A stretch of 64,000 nt of DNA from Pochonia chlamydosporia 170. Its lineage: Eukaryota; Ascomycota; Sordariomycetes; Hypocreales; Clavicipitaceae. The notes under the pieces were generated by a model. The model was not told the origin of the DNA and searched no databases. It worked only from the letters and a program-made list of their open reading frames with translations. The stretch covers positions 7,626,001-7,690,000 of the forward strand of contig NC_035790.1 in the NCBI RefSeq assembly GCF_001653235.2. The letters are read 5' to 3'. How positions within the stretch are numbered: the first letter of the stretch is position 1; each line of letters starts with the position of its first letter. The position numbers and the translations under genes were made by a program. Shown in pieces: positions 11,940 to 23,857 of this stretch.

Positions 11940-13446
11940 ATGCGTGGCCTCTTGAGGTGCAGCCGCCAAGCCTACAATGCACAAAGCTCGCTGCGACAAC
12001 CATGCGCATTTCGTCATTTTGCCTCCTCGGGTTTGTCCTCCCTACCCTCTACTGGTCCAATTGAAGCCATACTCATACTTCAATGCGCACACAGGAGTTC
12101 TACTCTCGTCGAAACTAGGAAACGAGGCAAAGACATCAGTCTCGATCCGCGGCGGCACATACAAAACGGATCCCGCATGGTTCAATGTACCCTCAAACGT
12201 ACTAGATGCGACGTCAAGGAGACTTCACCTTCAAAAAGATCACCCCGTGTACATTACCCGACAAATTATCGAATCCAACTTCCCCTCTCCCACATACAAG
12301 TACTATAACGAATACAACCCAGTTGTATCGACGCACCAAAACTTTGACTCACTCGGCTTCCCCCCAAACCACCCAGGACGAGCTTTGTCTGATACTTACT
12401 ACATAAACGACAAGACTCTCCTTCGAACACACACCAGCGCTCACCAGGCCGATACCTTCCGAGCCGACGAAAGCGACGGTTATCTGATTTCCGCAGACGT
12501 CTACCGACGAGATGCGATTGATCGAAGTCATTACCCCGTCTTCCACCAAATGGAGGGCGCCAGATCCTGGGATAGAAGCAAGGTTCCCAACGGAGATATC
12601 GCTGCCGCCGTGCGAGCTGACTTGGAGAGCCTGCCGAAGCACAACGTCGAAGTGGAGGACCCAAACCCGCCTTATCACGATGAGCGCAACCCTCTACAAG
12701 ACTGCCATTCTGCAGCTGAAGCCCAGGCTATCGGGGAGCACTTGAAACGATCCCTGGAGAACATGGTGGTGGACGTATTTTCCAGAGCCAAAGCAGCTGC
12801 TCTGCGCGAGGATCCCAACTTCATCGACGAGCCACTACGCATGCGCTGGGTGGAGGCATACTTCCCATTCACGAGCCCCTCATGGGAGCTGGAAGTGTAC
12901 TACGCAGGAGACTGGCTAGAGGTACTAGGCTGTGGTGTGGTCAGGCAAAGCCTCTACAACAATGCCGGTGTGCCATCGCAACTGGGCTGGGCTTTTGGAA
13001 TTGGCATCGATCGCATTGCCATGCTGTTGTTCAAGATTCCCGATATCCGGCTCTTCTGGTCCCAGGACCAGCGGTTCCTTTCCCAATTCACCGGCGTATC
13101 TGACAACCTCGACAACCTGAAGAGGTTTGCGCCATTTTCAAAATACCCGCCTTGCCCCAAGGACGTTTCTTTCTGGCTGGCGTCCACATCGGCTGCAGGA
13201 GGAAATACAAAGGGAAACTTTCACGAAAATGATGTCATGGAGATTGTGCGCAACGTGGCAGGCGATGTTGTCGAGGATGTCAGGCTCATTGACGAGTTTG
13301 TGCATCCAAAGACGGGTCGTAAGAGCATGGCGTATCGCATCGTGTATCGCAGCCTGGAGCGTACTCTGACTAACGAGGAGGCGAATACGTTCCATGAAGG
13401 TGTGCGGGAGGCTCTTGTTAAGGAGTTGGGTGTTGAGCTACGGTGA
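11940..13446 (+). CDS. Mitochondrial phenylalanyl-tRNA synthetase
   Basis: Two exons: 11940-12030 and 12095-13446; the intron has a GTTTGT donor and ACAG acceptor and joins a Gly codon (G|GA). The product is about 480 aa. Exon 1 encodes an Arg-rich mitochondrial presequence starting MRGLLRCSRQAYNAQ, rich in Arg, Ser and Ala. The class II core follows: VFHQMEGARSWDR, the FTSPSWELEVYY strand and motif 3 in GWAFGIGIDRIAMLLF. The C-terminal FDX-ACB anticodon-binding domain begins near residue 373 (FAPFSKYPPCPKDVSFWL). This monomeric layout is typical of the mitochondrial enzyme, unlike the alpha2-beta2 cytosolic form. It charges mitochondrial tRNA-Phe in the matrix. An in-frame ATG at 11919 would add seven residues; the one at 11940 gives the better presequence. 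Confidence 0.93.
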
Positions 13447-16400
13447 AGCCGCGCGCGTGTGTGAGGGAAGGGATGGTCGGCGTGACCTGTTGTACGGTAT
13501 GGGTAGCTTGTTACATTGTAAGATATGTATATTACACCGTGGTTCTGGGATCCAAAACAGCGTGTTCATTATTGTAGAAACAGTCAGCTCATCAATGCTC
13601 ATTTCGGTCTCATCTCTTCCGGAACTGGAAAAGTCACGCATCCAAGACTTCACTTCTTCGCAGAACGCAACACTACCAATGTCCGTCCTTCCAATCTCTC
13701 GCACCCAAGCGGTCATCATACATAAGTGCCGTGCTGCAGAAGATATAACGGTGGGGTTCATTGAGGCAGTGTCGTCTTGGCATTGCTTGCAGTTGAGATG
13801 TCACTTCTTCAACGACTTACACGCGACGGTGGAGCTTGACGATTAAAGTATGTTGCCACATTGACAATTTCTACATGCATATGCACAAACTTCTACATTG
13901 GTACGAGCTATCCCTTGTAAAGTAGCTACCTGGGTGAACAACTATCAAGTAGAGCTCTCATGGAGTGGCGTGCAACTTCCCAGGTGACATACCAACGACG
14001 AGATAAACCTCATCCTCCATCCCAACATCTCATCCGTCCACGGAATACCATACTAAGCTCCAGGTTCCTCTACTGCCCAACCCGGTGTCTGGAAACGACA
14101 CCGTTCAGAACATCTGATGTCCCACACTGAACGCCTTCTTTCCAATATACCAATGCATAGCTTCACACAAACGTGTACCGGGTCGCACTGCATCAGCTTC
14201 GCCCCGATTACACAGAGTAACGCAAGTCAACGTCCAGACGGATCTTGTCCTGTTATGTTTCTCACACCGTCCTCCAGCGCCAGGAGGTGTCCATCCGTTG
14301 GGAGTAGCATAGCACACCGCCTGGTTACCCAGTTTTATGGCCATATTGTTGATATGTTGAGCCAAAGAGGTGGAGTTGCTTGTGTTCGCTTGTCTGTGGT
14401 GTATACATCCTTGTGCTCGGATATTACAGACGCCTCTTGTATTTGCTTGCAACCGAGCGGGATGTATTGAGTTGGGTAAATTAGTCTTGCGGGATGTGTT
14501 CCACAGCTTATCGGTTCCGTTCTTCCATGCCGTATCGGGACTTTGCTTGATTGTCTTGCGTTCGTTCAGATCAACTATAATTTGCTCTCTGCTGGATCGA
14601 GGGCCACTGATAACAGCTCTTTGTTGGACCTGGCTTGCGAGCCCATTGCTCCGTGCTCACAGACCGTAAATATGCCGTACTTTCGGGAAATAGCGGCGTT
14701 ATGACATAGATGAGACCACTGGCAACCTAAGGTACCGGTTTCTATTCTTCTATACCTTCATGTGAGTCGTCTGCATCGCGGTACGTTAATGGTGCAGAGC
14801 ACTTGTGTTTGCACTGTCAAAAGCCATTTCAATCTGGCCCCGGTGCACGTATTCCGACACCGCCAAATATCTCCCAATTCAGTACTCTGATAAGGGTACT
14901 TCCGTTGATATCAGCGGGAGTGCCCTTGCCTCGCATGACTAGTAGCACGGCAGGACACGTCGACAGGATTATCATTCGAGTGACACATGCGCCAAGTAGA
15001 TCATTGCAAAAGCTTAGTCACATAATACAACCAATGCAGTCTCGATTTTGCTTTCGAATTGGGTTCAGAAGCCTTGGTGCCAGCCAGAAGGATGGCGGAA
15101 CCGGAGTTGACAGTCGGGAAGACAGTGGACAGCGCTATGCCCAGACATTCAAAGTCTTGAGGGAATTCCTGTTCTTGTTTCATAACTTGTAAGTTTAATG
15201 GTAAGCCTGTTAGCCATGAGGCGGTGAAGAACTGTAGCTAGACCGCAAGCGTATTGAACAACTGAGGCGGATTCTCAGGCGTATTGGAGGCGCAACCGGC
15301 CCTACTGAAGATTCCTCGACGAGGAGTTATTGCAATTGGAAGCTACCGAGATGATTAGTTTAGTTTGGAGCCATCACTGCCACAGGGAAATGCCACGATG
15401 ATTGGCTCCTGGGATCCATCTACGTTGCAGGTTAGTCCAGATGTATGGAGTAGTTGATATGGGTATTTTTCCACATCTTGGAGCTCCCGCTGTTAGCGGC
15501 ATGCTAAAGCGTATCGAGAGGGACCGAATCCATGCAGATTTGACTCCATATACTTTCATTCATTTGCAATACCTGTCTCCAAAGCTAATTGTTAGCTTGT
15601 TGATACGGTGGATGCTGTATGCATCGCGATCATGCATGGGATTCTGGGTGGTTGAACACGGAACCGTACTTACATTGCAGACTCATGCGAAACAAGACGA
15701 AAACGTTGAAAAGTTAGGAACAATGTATTCTGAGGCGAAGCAATTTCAAATTTGAGTGCACCAACCTCCGCAATGTCACTTTATTGTCTTGTATCCGCCC
15801 GGATGCCCGCTCATTGCCTAAACTGTATTGCTGAGGTGGCTGTGCAAAGCGACAGAACCGAAACGAGGACATTCGATGCCACAACAATCTCACGACACGA
15901 TCATGGCATGCCAAGCACCGCATCTCAACTCGTCGTCATTCACCACAGCCTCAATAATACTTTCCATGCTTTTATGCCAAATGCCATTTACCTTTAGGCC
16001 AGCATTTCCCGAGCAGCTCACGCCACTGCCTCTCGCTTGTCGCACAGGCAAAGGCATCTCCATCAGGATCTACTTCAGAGTCAAGAGGCAAGGCTCAGTT
16101 GCTGCCAAGGCCTTGGTATTTGGCAGCACAGCCCCGTCCATCGGTACTCACAAGTCCCCATTTCCCGTGGCATCACGCATATGCGACTGAATCGTCTTGC
16201 ACGTGGCATGAGGCCAGTCGTGAAGAACGTGCTGCAAAAAGTATGCAAGGACACCATGACACTTTGCTGGCTACGGCGTGAAGAAGCCGTGGGAACCTGT
16301 TATCATGGCATCCAGCCGCACACCACATGCTTAAGCCGTTGACATGGCTCCAGATAAGTCTTGGAGAGTAAGCCGACCTTGAGGCTTGGATATTGGAAAT

Positions 16401-18743
16401 GAAACCCATGACCACTTTCAAGGTCGAAAAGTCACGGAGCTGTGGTGTTTGCAGCCACGTTGCTTGCGAGTCGTTCTTGAAGTGGGTAGAAATCAACACA
16501 ACTCGGCTGTGAATTTCATACGCGGCAATTAAAGCACTGAAGCGGTTCCAAGACGAAAATTTGTCCTGCGGTAGGCCGAAAAAGGAAATATTTGTTTTCA
16601 AGTGTAGTGTCTGAGGCTGTCGGAAACAAACAGTCAACCGTTGTTTGATAGTCGGTCATGGCTAAGAACTTGAGAAACGCTATCAAACTGTGAAACACAG
16701 GTCTCATCCCTTTAAAGCTGTCATTAGACTTGCTGCAAAGTCCGAATCCTTGGCAGTCATGAAAATACGGTTCGTTGTAATGATGCCATTGGCCGCAAGG
16801 TACTTCATTGACAGACAGCAATGTGGCATATTGAACATCAACGATGCCAAGCGGGATGAAGCACATACCCGCAAGCTTAGCATCAGCTCCGATCCCCTCT
16901 ACCTTCTGCTAACTGCGAGCTTACTTAATTGGTCGTTAGCAAGCCGTGTCGTCCTGAACGGTGAGATATGTCTTGCTAGTGGAAGCCATGTTCTTGAGTA
17001 GTTGGGACGTTACGCGGGTTAGACACGGACCAGTTGACTTATACAAAGAGTTACAAAAGCAATACGCCCTGACCAATTATCATGTCGTCCGGTTTAATCG
17101 GCAAGCTCATCTTTGGAAGTCGGTCGTTAATCTGTCACATTTTGTTGTCGAAACGAGTTGTGACACAGAGCTAACAAGCGTGGTAAAACCGTCCAAAGCC
17201 ATCGGGTGAGTTCCGCATGCATGTAGGCAGACTGCAAGAATTCAAATTGTTGCAACACTGACAGTTCATCCTCGAGCGTTGATGTTACTCCATGCTGTTT
17301 CAGGTTCGATCCGCACAAAATTTCTGGTATCACGCTCCTGATCGGCACCGTTGCACAAGGATCCGTTATCAAGATACAAAGGCCATGGCCCATGATACTG
17401 TTGCAGTCTCAGGGTGTCACGTACGACACAGCCTACATTCAGACCCAACAGTCCAAGACAATCGTATTTCGCAGGCCGTCTTCGTACCTTGCATATCACT
17501 GCGCCGACTTGGTGACGGAAACAAGTGGCTTTTGCCATGCGAAGCTGACGAGGCTGAATATCTAGATCTGAGGCTGAACTTCGCATTCCACGCAATAGCA
17601 TCAAATGCATTGCGCAAGGTACGGAAGTCGTGGGATAGTGGGTGGCAAAGGCGGCGATGCAGAAGCACAGTCTGCTGTCTGGTTTGCTCCATCAGGTTGT
17701 TTGCCTCCATGTCCATGTCTGTTGAAACAGGTCTGGTCCAGATGAAAAATGAAAAGCTTTTGTTGCACAGCCCGGTTCTAGCTGCTGGGCAAGGAGCTTC
17801 TCCGTGGTTGCAGAAGGAATACTCCGAGGCAGGCATTGCGGAGCGTCGTCCATCCCGTACACAGTGATTCCTGTCGTGCACTGAGTTCTAGAATTGTAAA
17901 AGCTTGCACCAGACCAGATGGAATCAGACCAGTTTGCAACTGAAGCGACGGGGATCGGAATGTTGGCCATCGGGGGTTAACTGGTTGGCTGCTTGAGCAG
18001 AGTGCCGCCACCATCATTCCGCGTGCATACTTTGGCTTTTGGTCCATGTGGTGACGGCCGCCCGTCGCTCCTTCGACTTCGTCGGGATTCCCTTCCTGGG
18101 TGGGCGGCTGCTGCGCCGCACCTTCCTCGCCGTCACTCATGACAAAGACCGCTGCTGCCGCACTTCAGCATTGGTAATGGAAGGAAGGTGCGGCCGCTCT
18201 GGTTGGTACGGAGGAGTACATGAGTACCTGGTGTACCTGGTTTGGCGGGTGCACCTGGGTACCTTGCCCAGATGCCAAGACCTCCGCATGCTCAAGTGCT
18301 CAGAGCCCCACTCTTGCGCTCACCAGCGATGTGTCAACTGCCACTTTGGGGCTGGGCTTGCGCCATTTCAGACATGCTACTGACCACTTGAACACCAATG
18401 GCTGGTGCTTGATGTCCTGCCCTCTTCGCCTCTCCATTTGTCCACTTCCCCACGCCATCGTTGAGACATTCTTTAAAGTTGTGCCTCCCTCCCATCTGGC
18501 CTTGACTGATCCGGCCTCCTTTGTGATCATTGACATATCTTCTAGGCATCTCATGTACAGCCTTTGAACTACGTATTCACAGTCCCAACGGACCTTTCAC
18601 CACAAATATTATTTGATAGTCACGAGCCGACATTCACCTCTTTGCCACCAACAGTCGACCTTTGGTCCTGACCGCCGAATAAAGCTCCCATCGACGTCGT
18701 ACAACTTGACGACAACCGACCAAACACCACAGCTACGCACATC
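13447..18743. other. 5.3-kb gene-free stretch
   Basis: No frame on either strand shows a recognisable domain, and no frame extends beyond about 190 codons. Base composition is mixed rather than strongly AT-rich and CA/TG dinucleotides remain common, so there is no obvious sign of RIP-destroyed transposons. No terminal repeats, tRNA or rRNA were recognised. Two near-identical short blocks (GTACCTGGTGTACCTGG and GCACCTGGGTACC) lie at 18223-18262. The right end is presumably the calcipressin promoter and leader. Confidence 0.4.
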
Positions 18744-19502
18744 ATGGAGCTCTCTCCTCGCCCTTCGCGGTCATCTTCGTCGGCTTCGCGCAAGTCTGGC
18801 CTTACTCTTGACCTCTCCAACTTGCCACCCTTGACGCAACCCACACCGCCATCGAACACTCTCCTCTTTACCGGCCTGAACAACACAGACATCTTCCGAC
18901 CAGACAACTTGGAGCGAATCCGGGGACTGATTGCCATGACGGCGCCTATCCATGCCTTTGCGCCGCTCAAGTCTTTCCGTCGCATTGTCATCTCCTTCTT
19001 CGATATCGATGCCGCCATCGCCGTCCGTGGGGTCTGGGATGGAGAAGCCATCATTGGCGATCGCTGCCGAGTCTACTTTGGACAGCAGACAAATGTCGAA
19101 GCCAAGGACGAGCATTTAGCCCTCCCTGACGCTGGCAAGCTGTTCTTCATCTCACCACCACCCAGCCCTCCTCACGGCTGGGAGGTTCGTCTTGAGGACG
19201 CCCCGAACAAGCTGGTTCATGCTGAGGACTTGGCGGAAGCCCTCTCCAAGCTGCACAACACTCGTCCTGGAATGGAGTCTCCCATTAGCCCTGCGGACGG
19301 ATCTATTTCTGGGGGACGCACTAGGAGTCGTAGCTCGACCCTCATCTACCATCCCCAAGAGAACGGGTGCAGCCCAGACTTGCCCGCAGTGTTCGTTGAG
19401 GACATGACCGAGGAACCTGAGGCTATGAGCCCCATGGACGACTGCCGACCCATTATGGCGCATACGGCTCGCCCTCCAGTCGAGCTGATGCACGATGCAT
19501 AA
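18744..19502 (+). CDS. Calcipressin / regulator of calcineurin (RCAN family)
   Basis: Single-exon gene, 252 aa. An N-terminal RRM-like domain (residues 35-130) has the fold pattern TLLFTGLNNTDIF and RIVISFFDIDAAIAVR. The family hallmark follows at 134-143, FFISPPPSPP, a phosphorylated SP repeat in homologues. The C-terminal quarter is acidic, then ends with RPIMAHTARPPVELMHDA, the position where RCANs carry their calcineurin-docking segment. Family knowledge: RCAN proteins bind and modulate the phosphatase calcineurin, the Ca2+ stress-signalling enzyme, in the cytosol. The start is the only ATG before the conserved part, in context ATCATGGAG. Confidence 0.92.
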   Translation: MELSPRPSRSSSSASRKSGLTLDLSNLPPLTQPTPPSNTLLFTGLNNTDIFRPDNLERIRGLIAMTAPIHAFAPLKSFRRIVISFFDIDAAIAVRGVWDGEAIIGDRCRVYFGQQTNVEAKDEHLALPDAGKLFFISPPPSPPHGWEVRLEDAPNKLVHAEDLAEALSKLHNTRPGMESPISPADGSISGGRTRSRSSTLIYHPQENGCSPDLPAVFVEDMTEEPEAMSPMDDCRPIMAHTARPPVELMHDA

Positions 19503-20120
19503 ATACCCAACCTCTGGTTTCCTCAAGGACCCAAGAGACCGAAAATTCAAATTAAAGCATAGGCGTATTCAAGGCGTTGCGGCTATAGGTGCAATCAAAA
19601 CTTGGCGTTTTTATTTTTTTTGCTGAGCTCAAGCTCTGGGATCATGGAACAGGAATTGCATACTGCATTGGAGGTTTAATATATTTGATTTCTCGTTACC
19701 TTTGCTCTAGAACCCGGCGAAACATTGCCATGGGAATAGAATGCTTAGAGTTGTATAATATAGGGTCGTATGACCAGAATTCAATACATGTCTATTTTGG
19801 ATTTTACGGCATGTACGCTCCCGCTTGCATGCATTTGGAGCAGTTTAAAATGTTTAGTTTGCTATACTTGTTGTTGGCAAGGATCTGAGAGCCTCAGGCG
19901 TGATGGCAGACTTGAAATGCACCGTTGACGACTCCTGTCCGTCTGCTCCTGTATTGATGATGCGGACCCACCAAGACCCCTGCCACCCATTCGCCTGCCC
20001 CGTCATCCAAATTATTAGTCCCTATCCGCCAACTTTTCTTTTTCATCATCGAACATTAAACATACAAAGGGGGAATCAACGCGGCGAGCTGCACGGCTCC
20101 TAGACGCCCTCCAGCACAAA
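19503..20120. other. Intergenic, nothing recognised
   Basis: About 620 bp between the calcipressin stop and the RRG9 start. The left part is AT-rich and probably 3' UTR; the right part is the RRG9 promoter. No coding or RNA feature was seen. Confidence 0.45.
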
Positions 20121-21071
20121 ATGCATTGCCAATGTCGTGCAGCACCCTGGAGAACTTTCATCCAGGGCTTGGCACAAGTTCACAGCCTACAAATCTCGAC
20201 CAGGACAGCTCGACCATGGCGTGCAGCGTCGGCACTCCCGTCTCCCGCGAGATATAGTCGGGGATTCACGGCTTCATCGGGCTGGAGACAGGAAGCTACG
20301 AGGTCGGCAGTCGCACCTGAAAACGCGACCGTCTCTGACAAAGATGCTGTCGCGGATGCAGCGGAACGGCCAACTGTGGCTGGGGCGAAACGCGCGCGAA
20401 GGAACCGAATGACCGATGGGAAGGCTGACAGTGAACCTTTGCCATGGAAATCGACGAAAGCTCGTGCGAACGATACTTCGCCCGCGGTACCAACGCCGAA
20501 ACATAAGCATAACAAGTTCAAGCCTCTCGATCAAACATCCGACCCGAACGCCCTGAAGCCCAAGACTCCCGATTGGAAGAGCCAAAAGGCTGCTTTGAAG
20601 GAGAAATTTCCCGAGGGCTGGCAGCCTCGCAAGCGGTTATCCCCTGATGCTTTAGCGGGGATACGTGCGCTCAACGCCCAGTTTCCAGACACATACACTA
20701 CAGAGGCGCTGGCAGACAAGTTTGAAGTGTCTGTGGAGTCGATACGGCGGATTCTCAAGAGTAAATGGACGCCGTCCGCGCAGGAGGAGCAGGATAGACA
20801 GGAGAGGTGGTTTAGGCGGGGGATGCAGGTGTGGGAGAGGAAGGCGGCTCTTGGGGTGAAGCCGCCGAAGAGATGGAGGCGGGAGGGTATTGTGAGGGAT
20901 AGCGCGTGGCATGACAGGAAGAAGGGAGCGATTAGGCGAGAGAGGAAGTGGGAGGAGCAGGAGAGGGAGGATGAGAGGACGAGGAGGAATTATGGCGAGA
21001 AGGGCGGTGACGATTTTGCTAAGACGGGTGGAAGTGAGGACGGGAACGAGAATGGGAAAGGGGGATGGTAG
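20121..21071 (+). CDS. RRG9: RRG9-like mitochondrial protein (Neugrin-related)
   Basis: Single-exon gene, 316 aa. Residues 1-55 form an Arg/Ser-rich mitochondrial presequence with no acidic residues. A disordered Lys/Thr/Pro stretch follows. The conserved core is at 151-260: DWKSQKAALKEKFPEGWQPR, then the helix-turn-helix-like part RLSPDALAGIRALNAQFP and FEVSVESIRRILKSKW, then the Trp/Arg-rich WFRRGMQVWERKAALG. This is the pattern of yeast Rrg9, required for respiratory growth and mitochondrial genome maintenance; the animal relative is neugrin. The tail is a charged Arg/Glu/Gly run whose codons switch to AGG/GAG, unlike the upstream half. The molecular role is not established. Confidence 0.88.
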   Translation: MHCQCRAAPWRTFIQGLAQVHSLQISTRTARPWRAASALPSPARYSRGFTASSGWRQEATRSAVAPENATVSDKDAVADAAERPTVAGAKRARRNRMTDGKADSEPLPWKSTKARANDTSPAVPTPKHKHNKFKPLDQTSDPNALKPKTPDWKSQKAALKEKFPEGWQPRKRLSPDALAGIRALNAQFPDTYTTEALADKFEVSVESIRRILKSKWTPSAQEEQDRQERWFRRGMQVWERKAALGVKPPKRWRREGIVRDSAWHDRKKGAIRRERKWEEQEREDERTRRNYGEKGGDDFAKTGGSEDGNENGKGGW

Positions 21072-21829
21072 GATTGGGCGGTCATGTACGATATTGGACT
21101 CTCTTCATAATTGGATACTGGATTCTTCTCATGAATTTGTGCTTGATGTGTTTGTGGATTGGGATGTGATGACGTTTACACGGTATTATAAGAGGACTGG
21201 GTTGCTGAGATTTGCTTTTACGTTTTGTAAAGATGTCATGTTTGGAAGCTGTGGGTTGCGAATCTTTGACCCGTCCGAGTCTTGTGTTACTCATTGCGAG
21301 CTACGTCAATCCATTGATGTCGATGTGGAGTTGCACAATGGGACGATACCAAGCCAACTGGCTCAAAGCTGTGCGGGCATTCAACAAGCAACACTACTCC
21401 CATGTCAAACGGTCATCACGAAAACAAAATCAAACCTCTTGAGCATTGACCTCTTCACGCCAGACCTTTCATCCGTAAAGTCACAAACACGACAAGGCTG
21501 CGGTCCCTGAGATCCACGCTCGGTAGCCGCCGCCTCAAACCAGGGTCCCACCAGACATTCAAGTCGACCCATTCGTCAACTCGAGAACTTGCAGCTAACG
21601 ACTAGCTCTAGAAACCAGGGGGTACGTTGGCGTCCAGCTTGTGCTTCACATGCCTCCAAAAATGTTTCAACCTCACAGCTAGTCAATTCAGTCCACGTCT
21701 TCAACCCATCTTCTTCCCATTCTTCTTCTCAACAATCTCTCTTTTCAACTTTCAATTCCTCCCCAAAGTCTCTGGTGCTACGTACGCACCGACCAGTCTT
21801 TATCCTCCCCATCACATTCTGTCGTCACC
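21072..21829. other. Intergenic, RRG9 3' side and dehydrogenase promoter
   Basis: About 760 bp. The left part is likely 3' UTR. The right part (21680-21820) is a C/T-rich leader typical of expressed fungal genes. Nothing else was recognised. Confidence 0.45.
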
Positions 21830-22958
21830 ATGTCTTCAAGTCGCTACCGCCCACCACAGCGCGACTCCTGGTTCGCACCTCTATCCATCGATCTCCTCGT
21901 CAAGGTCCTCAACGTGACCTTCCTGCACCCCTTTGTATGCTGGATCATCCCGCTGTGCTTCCGGGCGCAGACCGTCCGGTGGGATGCCCCCCGCATGATT
22001 GTGTCCATAGTCTGGGCGACCTTCATCACGCTTTGCTGGGTGGCGGGCGTGGTCAACCAGCGCATTGCGTACGGGCTGCCCAGGGAGGTTGATCTCAGCG
22101 AGGAGGTTATTGTGATTACGGGCGGTGCCAGCGGCCTGGGCATGCTGGTCGCTGAGGTGTATGGCATGAGGGGTGCGAGCGTGGCCGTGCTGGATGTGAA
22201 TGACATGGAGAATGAGGAGGCGCGGGGGGTGACGTATTACAAGTGTGATGTTGGTGATAAGGAGCAGGTGAAGAAGGTGGCGGGCGAGATTGAAAAAGAT
22301 GTGAGTTTATTTCATGATGGACATGAAATTCGGACGTGAAACTGATACTCGGTAGCTCGGAACACCCACCGTCCTCATCAACAACGCTGCCGTCGTCATA
22401 GGCAAGTCCCTCCTCAACTTGACATTGGACGAAATCGACACCAGCCTGTCCACCAACCTCCTCGGCCCGTTCTACTGCCTCAAGACGTTCCTCCCGGCCA
22501 TTATCCGCGGCGGCACCGGCGGCACCGTCGTCAACATCTCCTCTGTCATCGGACACCTTGGCGCCGCTCAACTGACAGACTACGCCGCCGCCAAAGCCGG
22601 TCTGACTGCTCTGCACCGCTCTCTAACAGCTGAGCTGCGCGAGACACACCCAGAGATTCGGACCGTTCTCATCACGCCTGGGCAGTTGAGCACGCCGCTG
22701 TTCTATGGGGTCCAAACGCCGAATACGTTCTTTGCGCCCGTCGTGGAGCCCGTTGATGTGGCAAAGGAGATTATTGCCGCTATTGATAATGGCAGAGGCG
22801 CGACGGTCGCAATGCCGCTTTATGCGCGGTGGGTGGATTGGTATAATGTGTTGCCGGCCGGGATGCAGGTGCTGGCGAGGTTGGTGGCCGGTGTGGATAG
22901 AGGGATGAAGACGTTTATTGGGAGACAGGGGCTAAAGGATGAGTTGAAGACGAGGTAG
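21830..22958 (+). CDS. Membrane-anchored short-chain dehydrogenase/reductase
   Basis: Two exons: 21830-22300 and 22356-22958; the intron has a GTGAGT donor, a CTGAT branch and a TAG acceptor. The product is about 357 aa. Residues 1-80 contain two hydrophobic segments (about 28-45 and 55-75), so the enzyme is probably held in the ER or lipid-droplet membrane. The Rossmann fold has GGASGLG (98-104) and LINNAAV (164-170). The catalytic set is Ser219/220 in ISSV, Tyr233 and Lys237 in DYAAAK. This is the classical SDR layout seen in retinol dehydrogenase and 17-beta-hydroxysteroid dehydrogenase 11 relatives. The substrate cannot be read from sequence; a lipid, sterol or retinoid-like alcohol is likely. 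The start sits in a good context, GTCACCATGTCT. Confidence 0.9.
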
Positions 22959-23857
22959 ATTTACTGGCGCTGGACGCTGTTATGTAGATAATGTATATGT
23001 ATGATGTATGCTTGGGTTGGATGGTGAAGTAGGATGAGAGCTGTCATGATAGAAATAGGACACGAGGGATATTTCTAGGCCAAACTACCTGTTGTTAGAC
23101 ATGCGGGAGGAGGGAATTTAATAGACATATCCTGCCTTGTGTAGCAATTATCTGATATTGAGGGCTAGTAGCTTGTGTAAGCAGGTGATTTCAGGAACCG
23201 AGGTTGAGAGCTCAATGACAATGACCCAGAGGTAGGCTGAACCTTTGAAGCTCAGGCGACATCTAGCTAGACATGAAGGCGTACAACTATGTTCGTGTTA
23301 GTTTAACAACCTTGGAACCTAAACGGCCGCATCCTGTCAGTTGTATGCGGTACCATTCTTTGGGTACACAAAGCAGTCGTCTTGGCTTGCTGTCATGACG
23401 GATACCACTTGGGTACATGACCACTGCACGATTGTTAAAAAGTCACTTCAGCGCTCAATTGTCACTAGCACTTTCTCGACTGAACTTGTAGTTTTGCACC
23501 TGTGCTTGAAAGCGATTACCCCACCGTCATGTGTATAAGTGTTGTATGCGGCTGATAGTCTGGTTGTGCAGCCACATTGTTCCCAGCTGAGAAACCACAA
23601 CTCGATAACAAGGCAACAATAGAATAAGGACATGCGGATTGAGTTCTAATTTGTTTCCTGTCCTGCGTGGAATTTTGGATAAAAACTCTTGAGAACTTCA
23701 GCCTCATTACAGGGGTTCCTAGTAGTAAGACGGGCATATCTTTTCCCGGCTGAACATAACGACGATTTTAAAACAATTTCTTTCAAGATATAAGCTTCAA
23801 TTCTTGGACAATGATTCATTGCACTTCAAAAAACAGCTCTAAGAAACATCATACAAA
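22959..23857. other. Intergenic before the HET gene, nothing recognised
   Basis: About 900 bp of AT-leaning sequence. Short frames carry no recognisable domain. The last 150 bp before the HET gene are AT-rich and are probably promoter and leader. Confidence 0.45.

Noticed and set aside
13447..18743. RIP-degraded transposon
   Set aside because: The sequence is not visibly AT-rich, CA/TG dinucleotides persist, and no transposase, reverse transcriptase or terminal repeats were found. A computed RIP index could overturn this.
20911..21510. A 199-codon plus-strand frame
   Set aside because: Its first half overlaps RRG9 in another frame, and the sequence is low-complexity Arg/Gly followed by noncoding.
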